Below are positions 44,569 to 56,549 of a stretch of DNA of 64,000 nucleotides, in pieces; within the stretch, counting starts at the first letter, position 1, and every line of letters begins with the position of its first letter. The position numbers and the translations under genes were made by a program. Where the stretch lies: contig JAUKTV010000005.1 in NCBI GenBank assembly GCA_030549205.1, forward strand, positions 1,364,001 to 1,428,000. The letters are read 5' to 3'. This DNA is from Apiosordaria backusii. Its lineage: Eukaryota > Ascomycota > Sordariomycetes > Sordariales > Lasiosphaeriaceae. The notes under the pieces are model-generated. The model was not told where the DNA came from. It did not search any database and was given only the letters and a program-made list of their open reading frames with translations.

Positions 44569-45815
44569 TGCTGATGCGTTGTGGTAGAGTGTGTGTTGTA
44601 GTGGGAGAAAGTTGGGTGCAGAGACCTGAAACTTTTTTTTTTTTTTTTGGCAGTGGAAGTGATGTCGTTGGTATGTGGTGTTTTGGTGGTAAGTGTTGAG
44701 TGGAAGCGTTGCAGTCGGCGGTTCCAGGTTGTCTTTTTGAAGAGGAGAGAACAGGCTGCTAGATGGTCCAAGCACGTGATACCAGGTGAGCTCAACAGAA
44801 GATGCAGATTGTAAAGTGAATGTTACCTGCTGCAGAAAATTATTTGTGGTCGAGTGAATCTTTTTGGGGGAATGGGGAGCGTGTTGAAGATGTTCTTTTC
44901 TATGGATGGGGGGGTTCAGAGGGAATGAAAGCTTGGGGGTGAAAACCAACCAACACTTGGGAGCACACGCGCCTTGCCATTTCCGGCTGCCTGCCCCTCT
45001 TGCAACGCCCAAGGTTCAGCGGCCAACCGGGGCGCCCCACTTGGCTTATTCAGGCACTGACAACTCACAGCTCGAGGCTTCCCACCCGCCACCTCAGTTC
45101 CATGACAACTGCCTAGGTGATGAATACGGCAGTCAACCAAGTGTACCTTATGTAGGATGACTAAGAGCAGCAGCAGGCTGAAGCAGACACTCACTCCTGC
45201 GTCACGTCGCATCCATCACTTGCCGTCCCGGGACAGCCAACCTGGACGAGCAGCATCAGCTGGAGACCTCGTGATTCACGGTACATAAAGTAAGTGGCAC
45301 ACCTTGGGACCAGTGGAACCAGGTGATGGTCTCAGCGGAGCTGCCCTGTGAGGTACTCCGAACAAGACGGCAGCGCCAAGATATCTGCAGAGCGGGGTGG
45401 TCTCCCGCCCAGTCGTCCATTGCTGCACTCCGCAATCCATCCAAAGGTTTCCATTGCACTTGACCCCCCTCAGTGCAACCCCCCTCTACGTTTCCCAACC
45501 TTTCCCTTGGCCCTGGCTTGACTTGACTTTGCGTTGTGGTAGCAGCACGTCATTCTTCTCTTCTCTCTGTTCCCTAGAATCTTATATACATACTACCTCT
45601 TATTTTTGGTAGTATTTCACCCATCAATTTGTCCATCCACTCCAAACCAACCGTTTAAAAACGGTCCACAGCCGTTGCCCCTCCAAGTCCCACCAGTTCA
45701 ACCCGCCAGCGTCTCGTCTCGTCTCGTAGCCTTGTTGCCCTTTCTCCAACAACCAACCGACCAAACCAAGTAGTAGCCATTGGTATTTGCCCAGTATAAA
45801 CTCCAAGCAGTCATC
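44569..45815. promoter_or_regulatory. Divergent promoter region of rpb9 and ess1
   Basis: 1.25 kb between the two divergent start codons. No gene seen; the open minus-strand extension of RPB9 here is leader sequence. The last 300 bases before ess1 are CT-rich. Confidence 0.5.
44633..44648 (-). repeat. A16 tract in the rpb9 leader
   Basis: Sixteen T on the plus strand, so A16 on the rpb9 strand, starting 65 bases upstream of the ATG. Poly-A leaders and promoter elements are often nucleosome-excluding. Confidence 0.85.
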
Positions 45816-46569
45816 ATGAACGGCGTATGTTTCTTTTTCCCTGCGTCGTACAGACACAATCTTAAGTTTGATATCCGGAAACTAACGATATGGCCCCAAC
45901 CAACCTAGTCTTCGCAGGAAACTGGTCTCCCCCCGCACTGGGAGGTCCGCCACTCCAACTCCAAGAACCTGCCCTACTACTTCAACTCCCAAGACCGCAC
46001 CTCGCGATGGGAGCCCCCCGCCGGCACCGACACGGAGAAGCTCAAGATCTACATGGCGACCTACCACTCGGCCAAGGGACCCCTCGTGACCGGCGATGCC
46101 CAGTCCGGTAAGATCAGGGCGGCGCATCTGCTGGTCAAGCACAGGGACAGCCGGAGGGCCTCCAGCTGGCGGGAGGTATGTTATTCTACATCCGACCCTT
46201 CTTGAAGAGCAATGACTAATGGCTGACTGTCGCAACAGAACGAAATCACTCGCTCCAAGGAAGAAGCCTTCGAGATCATCAAGGCCCACGAGCAAAAGAT
46301 CAAGAGCGGAGAGACCACCCTGGGAGAGTTGGCCCTGACGGAATCGGACTGTAGTTCAGCGCGCAAGCGGGGCGACCTCGGGTACTTTGGACGGGGGGAT
46401 ATGCAGAAGGAGTTCGAGGAGGCTGCCTTTGCGCTGCGGCCAGGGGAGATCTCGGGTGTGGTTGATACGGCGAGTGGGTTGCACTTGATTGAAAGGTGAG
46501 TTTTGTTATTGTGTTTGTTGTGTTTCTCTTCGGATCAATGCTAACGGGGTCATAAACAGAATCGAGTAA
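45816..46569 (+). CDS. ess1: Pin1/Ess1 peptidyl-prolyl cis-trans isomerase
   Basis: Four exons, 45816-45824, 45918-46175, 46239-46495 and 46560-46569, give 177 residues. The WW domain (residues 6-37) has W11 and W34 (LPPHWEVRHSNSKNLPYYFN, RTSRWEPP). The parvulin domain (about 67-177) has H73 (RAAHLLVKH), C127 (TESDCSSARKRGDLGYFGRG), the hydrophobic proline pocket (MQKEFEEAAFAL) and H171 (SGLHLIERIE). The enzyme isomerises phospho-Ser/Thr-Pro bonds, notably in the RNA polymerase II C-terminal domain, and acts mainly in the nucleus. The coding parts of the first and last exons are only 9 and 10 nt. It is transcribed away from the RPB9 gene; the shared intergenic region is noteworthy given that both act on Pol II, but co-regulation is speculation. 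Confidence 0.95.
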
Positions 46570-47399
46570 AAATAGGATCATACCTTAGAACGAAAAGAAA
46601 AGGAACTGGGAGCAATGTTTTGAAGGGTAGGATGAGAGGATATCCGAGGTCCAGTCTCGGTAGCCAACAGAGGAGACGAAATCGACAATAGATCACCGTT
46701 CGGTGTTCAAAGACTGGTTGCATATTGCGAGTGCTGCGAGTGCTGTGATTCTTTTTTACATGGACTGCCCCTTATTTCCTCAATGACGAATGGCCCTGGG
46801 GACCGAAGAATCACTAGGCGCATCTTGGAGGAATTCAGACATTATGGTCACGCAAGCAATGTCAAATCACGAGTGCTATCCAACAGCCAAAAGCAGGTAC
46901 AATAACCCACTTGTCTGGCTTGCTCCATTGCTATCACCCCAAGATTCCCACATACATTACAATACATAACTCCACGCCAATGCTGCCACCGAAAAATGGA
47001 AAAGTAAAAAGCAGAGGACCGCACAACGGGAGACAGAGCTCTGAAACCGTTCCAATCTAGAAACTGCACAATGGGGTATAATATAGCCAGCAAAGTCGCC
47101 AACGCCTATCCCATCATATCCCTGATAAAAAACGCCAGCCCATTTCACATTTCACACACCCATTCCCTTTACCATACCCCACCATGTCGAAGGTGATGTT
47201 TTTGTCTTGCAAGCCGTGGGCTCTCCAGGAGCCCCGAAGCAACGTGATTAGCCGCCTTTCAGCCGGTTGTAGTTGTTTTTGTTGTAGTAGTAGTTGTATT
47301 ACCCCCTCCGATGATCTCACCTTGCCAAAACCCCAACAGTCCAAGTTCGGAATGATATCCAAACTGCACACCAAAGAAATGTTGTTGCCCAGGTTCCAG
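46570..47399. other. Convergent spacer between ess1 and the LrgAB gene
   Basis: No gene. It holds the 3' ends of two genes facing each other. Confidence 0.5.
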
Positions 47400-49232
47400 T
47401 CACGTAGCACCACCCACACTCCCCAGCACCCACCCTGCCAGCGGCCCAATCGTCGAGAACACCACCGTCATAATCCCCAGCGCCATCATCGAAAGCGCAG
47501 AATACGGCGCCGCCTCGCTCTTCGTCTCGTAAAGATATGCCGTCCCCATCGCCGCAGCATTAATCCCCACCGTCACCCCCGCCGCCACGGTCCTGGGGTC
47601 GTTTTCCCGCTTGTGTGTTTTTTCCCCTCCCGGCGGCAGGCCAATATTAACCAGATTCCTCTCCATAACCCGGCCAATCCCAAACCCGAGTCCCATCTGG
47701 AACACAATCCCGCTGATGACCACCATCGCCGCGTTGAGAGACTTGTCAGCGTGTAGTGTATCTAAGACGGGGTTGCCTAACGCCAAAGTGACGCTTCTCG
47801 CGGCGAAAGCCAAGGCGCGGTTTTGGGGGGCGACGCCCATGGTATGGGCTAGTAAGGGGCCACAGGAGATGTTGCCTAGCGCGAGGAGGGAAGAGACGGT
47901 GAACACTGTCAGCCCGGCGCGGGATAACAGTTGGAGGCGGTATTCGTAGAGCTTGAGCCCCCAGGACACGAGACCGGCGTTGAGGATGGAGAGAGCCACG
48001 TCGCCGGCTGTCATGGGGACGGAGAAATTCTTGACGAGAGAGGAGGAGAAGGGGTTGTCGGTTCTGAGGGTGGAGAGCATATCTTGGAGGGTGCGGGAGG
48101 AGAGGTGGCCGTCGAGGAGGAGGTAGGCTGCCATGGAGAGGGAGGTCCAGAGGACCGCGTTGAAGAGGCCGGATAGGAGGGTGCGGAGGAAGGGGCCGAG
48201 ACGGGGTGAGGGTTTGAGGGCGGATTGGATGGATAGGGTTGATAGCCAGAGCGAGAATAACAGTAAGGTTGAGAGGGGGGTGTCAAGAGCAAGGCAGAGC
48301 CGGAGGGGTAGTCCAACGGTAAGTGTGAGGGTCCATGTGAGGAGGAGCATAGGGTTCGCCAAAGTCCATAGCTTAAGTGTTGTTAAGCCAGATACGGACT
48401 GAATTGTTGTGACTTCAGTTTCAGGAGTTGCTGGCTCAGGTGGGGCGACAGCCAAGGCGAAGTCATCTGTGTCCATCGAATCGCAAAATGATTGGACTGG
48501 TAGACGAAGTTTAGAGTTTTGTCTTTGTTGTTGTTCTGCTCTTGATATCCCCTTTTCGATGTCTGACAAAGTCCAACTGCCAGAATCCCAGCGCACCATG
48601 AGGCATTGAAGTGGAAGGGCCAAAACATAGGAGATGATTGTGTTAAAGAGGCCGGTGAGGACTAGTCAAGTCAGTCTTCCCGGTCTCTCTTCGCTCGACA
48701 GAGGATGTCCTACCAAAGCAACCAATAATCGGGCCAATAACCCAAACATCTTTGAGCGAGCCGTTGCAGATCATGAGGAAGGGGATCGTGAAACCAATAG
48801 ACATGTGCCGGTTGAGGAGATCGGCCTTGTGGTTCCTGGTTAGCCTTCTGTTGTGGGATAGTCAAGTGTCAACACGACAAGTCTTACCGGTCTCTTGAGT
48901 CGGTTCCGGTAAAAGTCCTCTGTCCCAGGAAAGATACACCCAAACACACAAAACAAGCCAAAGATAGCTGCCATTGCTACAACTGATGGGGGAAATTCAA
49001 CCTTATTGCTCACACTCAACACCAGTTGGATCCCAGCCATCAAGAACTGAGCCACAAAAGCAATCCCAACAGCAATCCCACCATCATATGCTCGGGATAG
49101 TAGCTCCCGATACGGCCGTGGAGGAACCGTGCCGGTCCTTGGTGGCGGTGATAACAATAACTGTACTGAATCGGTGGCCATGACTGTGGAAGAGCAAGTG
49201 GGAGGCGAGTGGACAATTGCTTGTGAAGCCAT
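47400..49232 (-). CDS. LrgA-LrgB fusion membrane protein (PLGG1-like)
   Basis: Minus strand, exons 49232-48888, 48825-48714 and 48661-47400, giving 572 residues from the chosen Met. The N-terminal half (about 45-165) is LrgA/CidA-like: AYDGGIAVGIAFVAQFLMAG, FPPSVVAMAAIFGLF, then HMSIGFTIPFLMICNGSLKD. The C-terminal half (about 325-572) is LrgB-like, with FAARSVTLALGNPVLDTL and TVGINAAAMGTAYLYETKSE plus APYSALSMMALGIMTVV, matching the LrgB HxxGTA...EGxxSSLAM block except that its usual His is Asn. About 12 membrane segments are expected. The plant relative PLGG1 is the chloroplast glycolate/glycerate exporter; bacterial LrgAB/CidAB control murein hydrolase activity and pyruvate uptake. The fungal substrate is unknown. 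The frame is open upstream of the Met to a TAG before a splice-acceptor-like CACTAG, so an extra 5' exon is possible. Confidence 0.83.
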
Positions 49233-52200
49233 CCCCAATATTGTTGCAAGACCCAGCACCACGGCAGCGGTGCTCGGGTCCAAGGGAGCTAGCTAGTGTA
49301 GGATCAACGAGAAACAAAGAGAAGGTCGAAACGACTTTCTTCGGGATCGGAAGAGAGGACAACAGAAGTAAGTGTGTTTGCTTCTCACGCAAAGCTGTAC
49401 ATATGCCGAAGCAGTGAGACAAGACCAGCCGTGGAGGATATCCGAGAAGACGGTAGAGACGGGAGCAGAAAAACGAAGAGAAGGGGATGGCGATAGTCAC
49501 ACTTAAAGGGGACTGCATTGGCAAGTCTCTTTTGTCAGAACCTCGTGGTGTCTGGGACACGCACTGCAGCCGGCCTTCGCGTTTGTATTCCCCGGCGCCC
49601 ATGTGGAAATGCGAATCAGTATCAGTCATGGAGTGGAGCGGAGTTTGATGTTGTTCCTTGTGCCCAGTCTACCTAGCTGTGGGAAGCGAGGCGGTCAAGG
49701 GGCGGACTGGGGAAAGAGCACATTTTCCAGCTTCGGCTGGAGGTGAAGGTGCTCCCTTCCAGGTTCCCTTCCTCCCGCCCGCGCACCCGCCGCCGAGGAT
49801 TAGGTAGGGAAGGAGACAAAAAAAGAAGAGAAGGAAGGTGCTGCCCCGCAACCAAACGCTGTGCTCTTGTTGATAAGGAGCTTTTCGATATGCTTCACCT
49901 GTGATTCGAGCAGGCTTGTGGCCCAGTGCGTGCCACCGGAGCTTTCTTCCCAGTCCATCCTTATCCAACCCACAGATCGAGTAAATGGTCACGGCGCCCA
50001 GGCCGTGGTGCCCGTGGTGGTGCCGTGGTGTGTTTGCCGGCTGGGCTTCACAGCATGGGCGGATGGTGGTAGGTGATGTAATAGGACGACACGTCAACTT
50101 GTCGGTGTAGGCTACCCATCTCCTGGAGCCCCCCTTCTCTCATCTGTACTGTACGGCCCGCGATGACCTGCATGCTTGGGTCAAACAGAGACGGCACACA
50201 AGGGTATCTGGAAACCAGGAACATCTTGGGAGACCGAGTGTTTGTGCTTTCAGTCTCCAAGCAACCGGAACGGCAGGAGTTCTGTGCCGCCGGGAACCTG
50301 GCCCCATTGCAATATGACCATCCCAGCACCGAACGGTTGGCTCGAGGGGTGACGTTCTCGTTTTACACGTCCGGGGTGTGCAAGGACCCTGGCATTTCTT
50401 CACTGGGAATATGCACATACGAGTTAGTACATACAGAAAAGGTCTACACATGCTTACCTAGACAGCATACATGAGGCTCGGTCCACCAGCCCACGCCCGC
50501 ATCCTCGCAGCCACGCACCACCCAAACACGCATCCAAGCGAGGGATTTTGTCTTGACTGTCATAAAAATGACGGACAGGAGGCCCCACATACAGGGCCGG
50601 GGAGGGGGGGCCGAAGCCGCATAGGCTACCCGATACATTCACAATATATCAAGCCACTGCAACGCCCCGCAAACAGATACCGGTGTGGCTGCCAGCCAGC
50701 CAAACGGCAGTAAGCAATCAAATAATCTCTAGCCTGCGTTAGGCTAGAGACAGGAGCATGTCAGATCTGACAAGCGCCAGCATCCGGGTGCTTCCGTGGT
50801 GGGCTGCGACGTAGAGGGTGGAAATCAGGGGGGCATCAACAACCGCCCACCGGTGCCCAATCGGGAAATCAACGCAAACCGAGCAGCCAAGACGGCGTCT
50901 CTGTTCTTCAGGCCTCAAACGAAAGCAGAGATAGCAGTCCAGTGAAGAAGCATCGTGAGCTCGGGGATGTGGCGGTGGATATGCAGCTTTCCGCCCCGAA
51001 ACAACGGTTTCCTGCGGCTCGAGCCGCCTCCTGGCCCAAGCGTGATAAGCAGCAATGTTTTCACTGAGAGCACAGCAGGTACGGCGCATGTACATCGTAA
51101 AAGAAAAAAGAGTGTGCGGTGGTTGGTGGTGGTGGTGTGCTTGGTGCGCTGAGTGGTGTGTGTGCCGTATTCTCCCTGTGTTGTGTGCTGGTGCGATTGG
51201 GTTGGCTCGTGGGAGAATAGTAATGGCGAAGGGCATCGGAGAGGGTGGTCCAGCCGTCGTACGTCTCCTGTCCACAACGGCTTGTGCTTGTGCTTCCCGG
51301 AGAAGCTAATTCAGACGATCGTCTTCGAAACGCTGGTCGAGGCCCTGAAGAGCTGAGCCTCTGCTGTTTCCTATTCTCATCCTCCAACGGCAGCTTAGTT
51401 CGGGCTGCGAGATGACTGTTCCCCACGATCGGCGACATCCTGGGCGCATGCTGCTGTCGGTCGGCCTTTGAGCGTGTCCGTTTCGTCGCAACCACTGCAT
51501 TCGCTCCATGTTGTACGACTGGATCGCGACAAGAAGGGGAAAAGAGAGCCTGGGACTCGCTGCGCTGGCATCACCACAAGGCTGACGTTCCTGTCGAGCA
51601 CGCATGAGCTAGCCCAACCAATACGCTGTGCATCACGCTGCTGCAACCAGCTCTGCTGCGAAAGACGCCGTGATTAGCCCGCTGGGCAAGTCGGGTCCGA
51701 GTCCTGGGTTTCCGAAAAGGCTTCACGATGGGCTCCGAATGTTGCCGGTGGTTCGCGAAAGGGCAGGCGCACCCGCTGCTTTTGTTTTCCTTGGCCATTT
51801 TGGAGGCGAACACGAGCTCGCAACAGGGCAGCGACGGATTCGGGGCCGAATCACTGACTTCCGATGGAGGAAAACATCTTCTGCCCCACGATCGCCCTCT
51901 CCGATCAGAGAATTGGTTGACCAGGATTCCTCCGTCTCGGTTAGGTTTGCCAACTGCAGAAGTTCCCTTTACAGAGTCTTCGAGAAGGGCAGTCAACAGG
52001 GCCATTCCAGGCCAGCCATGGAAATGTTGGCAGAGAGCGTGTGTTACCGGCGGCTGGGAGAGTGATCGGGGTGATCGATGGTGGCAGGGCTCCGGGGCCA
52101 GCGGCAGAGCGGGCGGTTGAGAGAAGGCGAGAAAGAAAAAGACAGGTATTCTCCGCATGGGTCACCGAGGGAGAGATATGCAGGGACTTCCTCAGTCATG

Positions 52201-52656
52201 TTGGGCAAGAACGTGGCTGGCCGACGCGCACTCGCTGGTCAATTTCGGCACACCGCAGTCAGATATTTCATGGTGTGTTGTGTGCTGTTGGAGATAGAAA
52301 TGCCATGTTGAGGGCTACGGGCGTAAGAGAAGAGGAAACTAAATCGAGTCCCGTCGTCGTCGAGATAAGATCTGCAATCTGGGGAACATCCATGACGAGG
52401 GGTATGTACATGACGAGATGATGGAGCGGAAGCCTTCCCCGAATCTTGGCGCGTCGTGGGGTGGGAGACAGGGGCAGGCAGCAGCGCTTGGGCCACATGG
52501 TTTCTCAGGCGGGGTTGGATGTGCTGTAAAGTGTACCTAAAGTCAACAGAAACGAAACACCAAAACGCCACATATCACCACACTCGACTCGTGGATGCAG
52601 GATTTTGCTCTGAGCTGCTGCTGTGTCTCTCTGTCTGCTGACCCATCCCTGCCCCG
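49233..52656. other. 3.4-kb gene-poor region between divergent genes
   Basis: No supported gene. Several GC-rich open frames exist, such as 50739-51275 (-), which ends FPIGHRWAVVDAPLISTLYV and might hide a small Cys-containing protein, and 51571-52158 (-). Neither has codon bias or a family I recognise. It probably holds long promoters of the LrgAB and augmin-like genes. Confidence 0.4.
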
Positions 52657-54465
52657 ATGGACCCTGAATATCTCGTCAAATTGCTGCGGGCGTACGACGC
52701 GTCATTCGATGCAGCAGCGGTGAAGGCCGCCTTCAACGGCTCATCCACGGGCAGCCAGTTCGTGCAGTGGGCAGCCTCCCATCTCACCCCAGACACCCTC
52801 CTCACCCTGGACGAGTTCAACCAGTAGGTCACCTTCCTTTCTGTCGATATCATGCTGACTCTTTACGAGATATGCTGCACTGGAAAAGGCGGGCATCGCC
52901 GACAAGCTGGCATCATCCTCGGATCTGGCTGCCGTCCAGGGGCTCACGGATGAGAATGTCAGAAACGCCATCGAACAGCTTAACAGGTCTACCCAAGCCA
53001 TCACCAAGCAGACCGAGACCCTGAAGCAGCAACGAGAAGCCCTTGACCGCCTCGTGACAGCGGATCGTCAGACCCGTCAGGAAAGGCGTGTCTTTGAGTC
53101 GGAGCAGGACCGAAGATATGAGTCCCAACGTAGGGATCTCACTCTGGCCGTGCGTACCGAAACACACACATCCCCTCCTATCTCGACCCTTGCGAGCTTG
53201 GTAATGACAAGGTGCCCAGGTTGAAGAGCTGTCTCAGTCCCTGGATTCTCAAATTCTCGAGTTGGAACAGCAAACCACAGGGGCCGGCCCAGCCATCCAG
53301 CAGACCGTCGACACCTTGTTCCGCTCAGACGACAAGCTCCTGGCAAGCCTCCAGAAACTGGGGTGGGAACTGGGTACAGAAGACCCTGAAGAGCAAAATC
53401 ATGTCGTCATGCTGCGTGAGACATGTGCGAGGTGCGAACCCTTATTACCTGTTGTTTCCTTCTCGATTCAGGGACTCACGCTAGGGCAGGCTGATCAAGT
53501 TCACGGTGGAGGGGGTCCGGACGAGACTCGATCGTATCTATCTTGAGACTCTGGAGAGAAATTCAGGGTCCAACAGCCGAGTCTCACCTGGAGAGGTCTC
53601 CTCCCTGCAGGAAGAGGTGGAATCACTCTACTCCGAGATCCTTCCCGTTGCACAGATGTCGGTTGAGCAGCAGTTTCTTGAGCCGGCGTTGAAGAAGGTG
53701 GAGGCCAAGAATGGCCAGGAGCAGGCCAAGTCGAAACAGGCAACTGGATATGTGGGTGGCTTGAACACTGCAGTAGGGGTCTTCGGGCTAACCGCGGACT
53801 AGATTCACGACTGTCTCGACTACCTCCTCGATCATGTGCAAGATCTTAGCGCACGCCTCGAAGCCTTCAAGGCTTACCAACTCGCTGCTGATTCTCTCCT
53901 CGAGATAGCCCAGTCAGAGGTTGCCACAAAGGTCGCACTCGCAACACCTCGGCCACGTCGTCCAACAGTTGGTCAACGCGGTGTCATGGACAGTCCAGTT
54001 CGTCCTCGGCCTAGACATGCACGCCGCTCTTCTGGGATAGGTGGAGCTATGGAAGAGTCGCCACTGGACGAGATACTGCGATCGCTTGCTATCAGTCTAC
54101 CCCAGGAGGAAGAGGGGACTCCTGACTTCCCAGCTCAGGCAAGGGAACTGGCAGGTATTCTTGCTGAAAGGCGCAGCAAAACCGAGGATGTTGCCAAGAA
54201 CGTACAGGAATCATTTGAGTACATAGCCACCAAGCAGATTGCTGACGGCAAGCTTGCCATCCAACTTGTTCGTGACTCGATCTTGGCCGAAAGCCCCTTC
54301 GGAGAGGTTCGGCTTGTGGACCCTGAGATCGAGAGTTCGATTGCCGTGCTCTCCCAGGAGCTGGAAAAGATTCATCGAGAAAAGGACGGGGTCGATAACA
54401 GAATGGCCAAACTCAGGGCCAGAAACGCAAAGAAAGATGAGCTCATTGCTCGTTGGGGTTCATGA
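52657..54465 (+). CDS. Augmin (HAUS) complex subunit 3-like coiled-coil protein
   Basis: Five exons, 52657-52823, 52870-53149, 53220-53431, 53490-53751 and 53803-54465, give 527 residues. The N-terminus (MDPEYLVKLLRAYDASFDAA then FVQWAASHLTPDTLLTLDEF plus NQYAALEKAGIADKLA) follows the layout of the HAUS-augmin3 N-terminal domain. Long coiled coils run from about 95 to 150 and again toward the C-terminus (SIAVLSQELEKIHREKDGVD plus NRMAKLRARNAKKDELIARW). A Pro/Arg-rich insert (about 350-380) separates them. Augmin recruits gamma-tubulin to existing microtubules for branching nucleation; filamentous fungi carry divergent subunits. The match is by pattern and I give it moderate confidence; a generic coiled-coil protein is the alternative. 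All introns are GT-AG and the frame is intact. Confidence 0.7.
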
Positions 54466-54744
54466 GGCTTCTCCACGGTGCACTGCCCCTGATCTGCCCG
54501 TATTAAAGGCCCCACTTCATCTGATCGCTGGGTTCTGATGATATCAGCCAAGCATTTCCATCTTGGCACCATCGTGGAGTTGTGCCGATGATGACATGAC
54601 GATGATTGCACAGATTGGCTGGAATGGCAGAAAGATAAATTTTAGACTGGGCCTGGTTTCGATTGAATTGGACACTTGACTCACACATACTACATACATT
54701 GGCAATCTCGGCTCAAGTTACAACAAAAGGAAAACACTATCACA

Positions 54745-55226
54745 ATGGACAAAATCAAAGACACAATGCGGAAGGGGTTTGAGAAGGCGACAAAGATCAA
54801 CGACGAGCGTATGTCTTCCCTGTTTGTTTGTATTGGGGCTCCAGAGACTGACCTGGGTTGTTCGTATAGCGGCTCCCGAAAAGAGGCACCATGCACTCAA
54901 CACCACATACCCCGCCCAAGCCCATCAGCCAAGCATGGTTGGCGGAACCGATACGCATTTCAACAACGCAGCGCATACAGGTCAGACTGAGTTGGGCAAG
55001 AGCTCGCTGGGGCAACCAAGCAGTAAGCCTTGATGCTTCAGCGCTGGCTTTGGTGTTTGGGTTGAATGTTTCTTGTGTTCTGTCAGCTGGTTGGGAATGC
55101 AAACCTGATAACATTGTATCCTGGAAAGCATTGTCGGATCATCTGGAGGAAAGCCAGAGGGCAAAGCGTGGGGCTGGTCCGTCGGGCGTAATGACTGCGA
55201 TGGGGGAGCACTTTGAGCAGCCCTGA
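54745..55226 (+). CDS. Small orphan protein
   Basis: Three exons, 54745-54808, 54870-55022 and 55087-55226, join in frame to 118 residues. The N-terminus MDKIKDTMRKGFEKATKIND is a basic amphipathic helix. The middle is His/Asn/Gln-rich and probably disordered (HHALNTTYPAQAHQPSMVGG). The C-terminus is GWECKPDNIVSWKALSDHLE then ESQRAKRGAGPSGVMTAMGE. Splice sites are good (GTATGT/TATAG, GTAAGC/GTCAG), which supports a real gene. No family is recognised, and there is no signal peptide or membrane segment. It lies 279 bases downstream of the augmin-like gene on the same strand, with its own leader. Confidence 0.65.
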
Positions 55227-56102
55227 TGAGTTAGGTATGAAGCATGGAAAACCATATATTGTACAGAGAGCACAAATGTTGTTCTGAATAATTTGACCAA
55301 GCTTTCATTCAACTTTCAAAGCTGAAGGGGTGTTGTCCAGATATAAGAATCAGGTTCCAACTGATCAGCCCCTGTGGACCTGTATAGTCCTAGCCTCACC
55401 AGACACTTCTCCGGCTCATCCGAGCATAGCCGTCATCGTTCTTCAACTGATCTTCAACTCGATCAAGTTTCCACCACATATGTCCTCAGTGCAGTGCGCT
55501 CGGGAATAAGCCTCGGAATTGATGTCTGTGCAGTATTACCGTAAACAAAACAATCTTCAGTTAATAGCAACTTGTCTCGTAAGACCTTGACCTCAGCGAA
55601 GGATCTACCTTATGCAGTTAAAATGCTGTAAATAGCCACCAAATCATACAGAGCCCGGAGATGAGGTGGCACAAGAAAACAGAGGATACGAATTCACCGA
55701 GCGGTCAGGTGAGCCACCTGACCGGGGGGTAGTTGGGGGAATACGAAGGCCGAAGTAACGTCGCAGCATGCCTCCCCACTATAACTCCTCACCGTGCTCG
55801 CAACTATGCCGGATGAGTTGGGAGACCAACCTCAATGGAACTATGATTCTCGTGTTGCGGCCTGTCGATGCTTGCATATTCGGCATGGGCTATCCGGGGG
55901 TCTTAGGTCAGATCATGTTCACATATACGTCAGGAGAGTAGGTAAAGTTGTTGAATTGTATGTGTCTGAGTAGTTATAAAAGGGACTTGAAAGTCTGCAT
56001 TCTGAATCCAATTTCTTCATCTCATCACCATCAGTCAGCCTCACAATCAGACTAGAATATCAACCACACTTGATCGCACTCCAATCAATTCCCATAATCA
56101 AA
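55227..56102. promoter_or_regulatory. Promoter region of the small secreted protein
   Basis: No gene. It contains the TATA box at 55975-55982 and a CT/CA-rich leader (56000-56102). Confidence 0.5.
55975..55982 (+). promoter_or_regulatory. TATA box
   Basis: TATAAAAG, 128 bases before the ATG at 56103, a strong match in the right place for a regulated or highly expressed gene. Confidence 0.6.
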
Positions 56103-56549
56103 ATGCAACTCACCACCGTCCTTCTCGGCCTCGTCGGCACCGCCGTCGCCGCTCCCGCCCTCGAAGCCCGCGGCAACACCGTCTCTGCCATGGCTCCCAC
56201 CCCTCAATGGGCCATCAAGTCCTTCACCCGCACCTGCAACAAGACCGACACCTCGTGCCAGGTCACCTTCGCCGTCGACACCCAGTCCGGAGCCCCCGCC
56301 ACCAACTGCGCCTACACCGTCACCGGCACCCCCGCCAGCCGCGCCCCCACCAACGGTGTCACCTGCGGCCCTTACACCCTCAGCTCGTCCTGGAGCGGAC
56401 ATTTTGGCGAGGGCAACGGGTTCACCACCTGGTCGCTGGTGGACTGGAGCAAGAAGCAGATCGTTTGGCCTGCTTATGCCGACTGGGAGCTGGTGAACGG
56501 GAAGGCGGTTGTGCCGGATAAGAGTTATGCTCCTCAGACTTTGGCTTAA
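56103..56549 (+). CDS. Small secreted cysteine-containing protein
   Basis: Single exon, 148 residues. MQLTTVLLGLVGTAVAAP is a signal peptide, followed by ALEARG, where Arg may mark a pro-peptide end. The mature part has four Cys (FTRTCNKTDTSCQVTFAVDT; TNCAYTVTG; GVTCGPYTLSSSWSGHFGEG), likely two disulfides, and a beta-rich pattern ending TTWSLVDWSKKQIVWPAYAD. I recall similar uncharacterised secreted proteins in Pezizomycotina but no named domain. An upstream in-frame ATG at 56070 would bury the signal peptide, so the ATG at 56103 (context CAAAATGCAA) is preferred. A wall, host- or substrate-facing role is inferred only from secretion. A TATA box lies upstream. Confidence 0.8.
   Translation: MQLTTVLLGLVGTAVAAPALEARGNTVSAMAPTPQWAIKSFTRTCNKTDTSCQVTFAVDTQSGAPATNCAYTVTGTPASRAPTNGVTCGPYTLSSSWSGHFGEGNGFTTWSLVDWSKKQIVWPAYADWELVNGKAVVPDKSYAPQTLA

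Noticed and set aside
45050..45200. Possible mobile element in the rpb9-ess1 spacer
   Set aside because: No terminal repeats or transposase-like reading seen; no intact transposon was found anywhere in the window.
51571..52158. 195-codon minus-strand open frame
   Set aside because: The region is open in several frames because it is GC-rich; no family or splice support.
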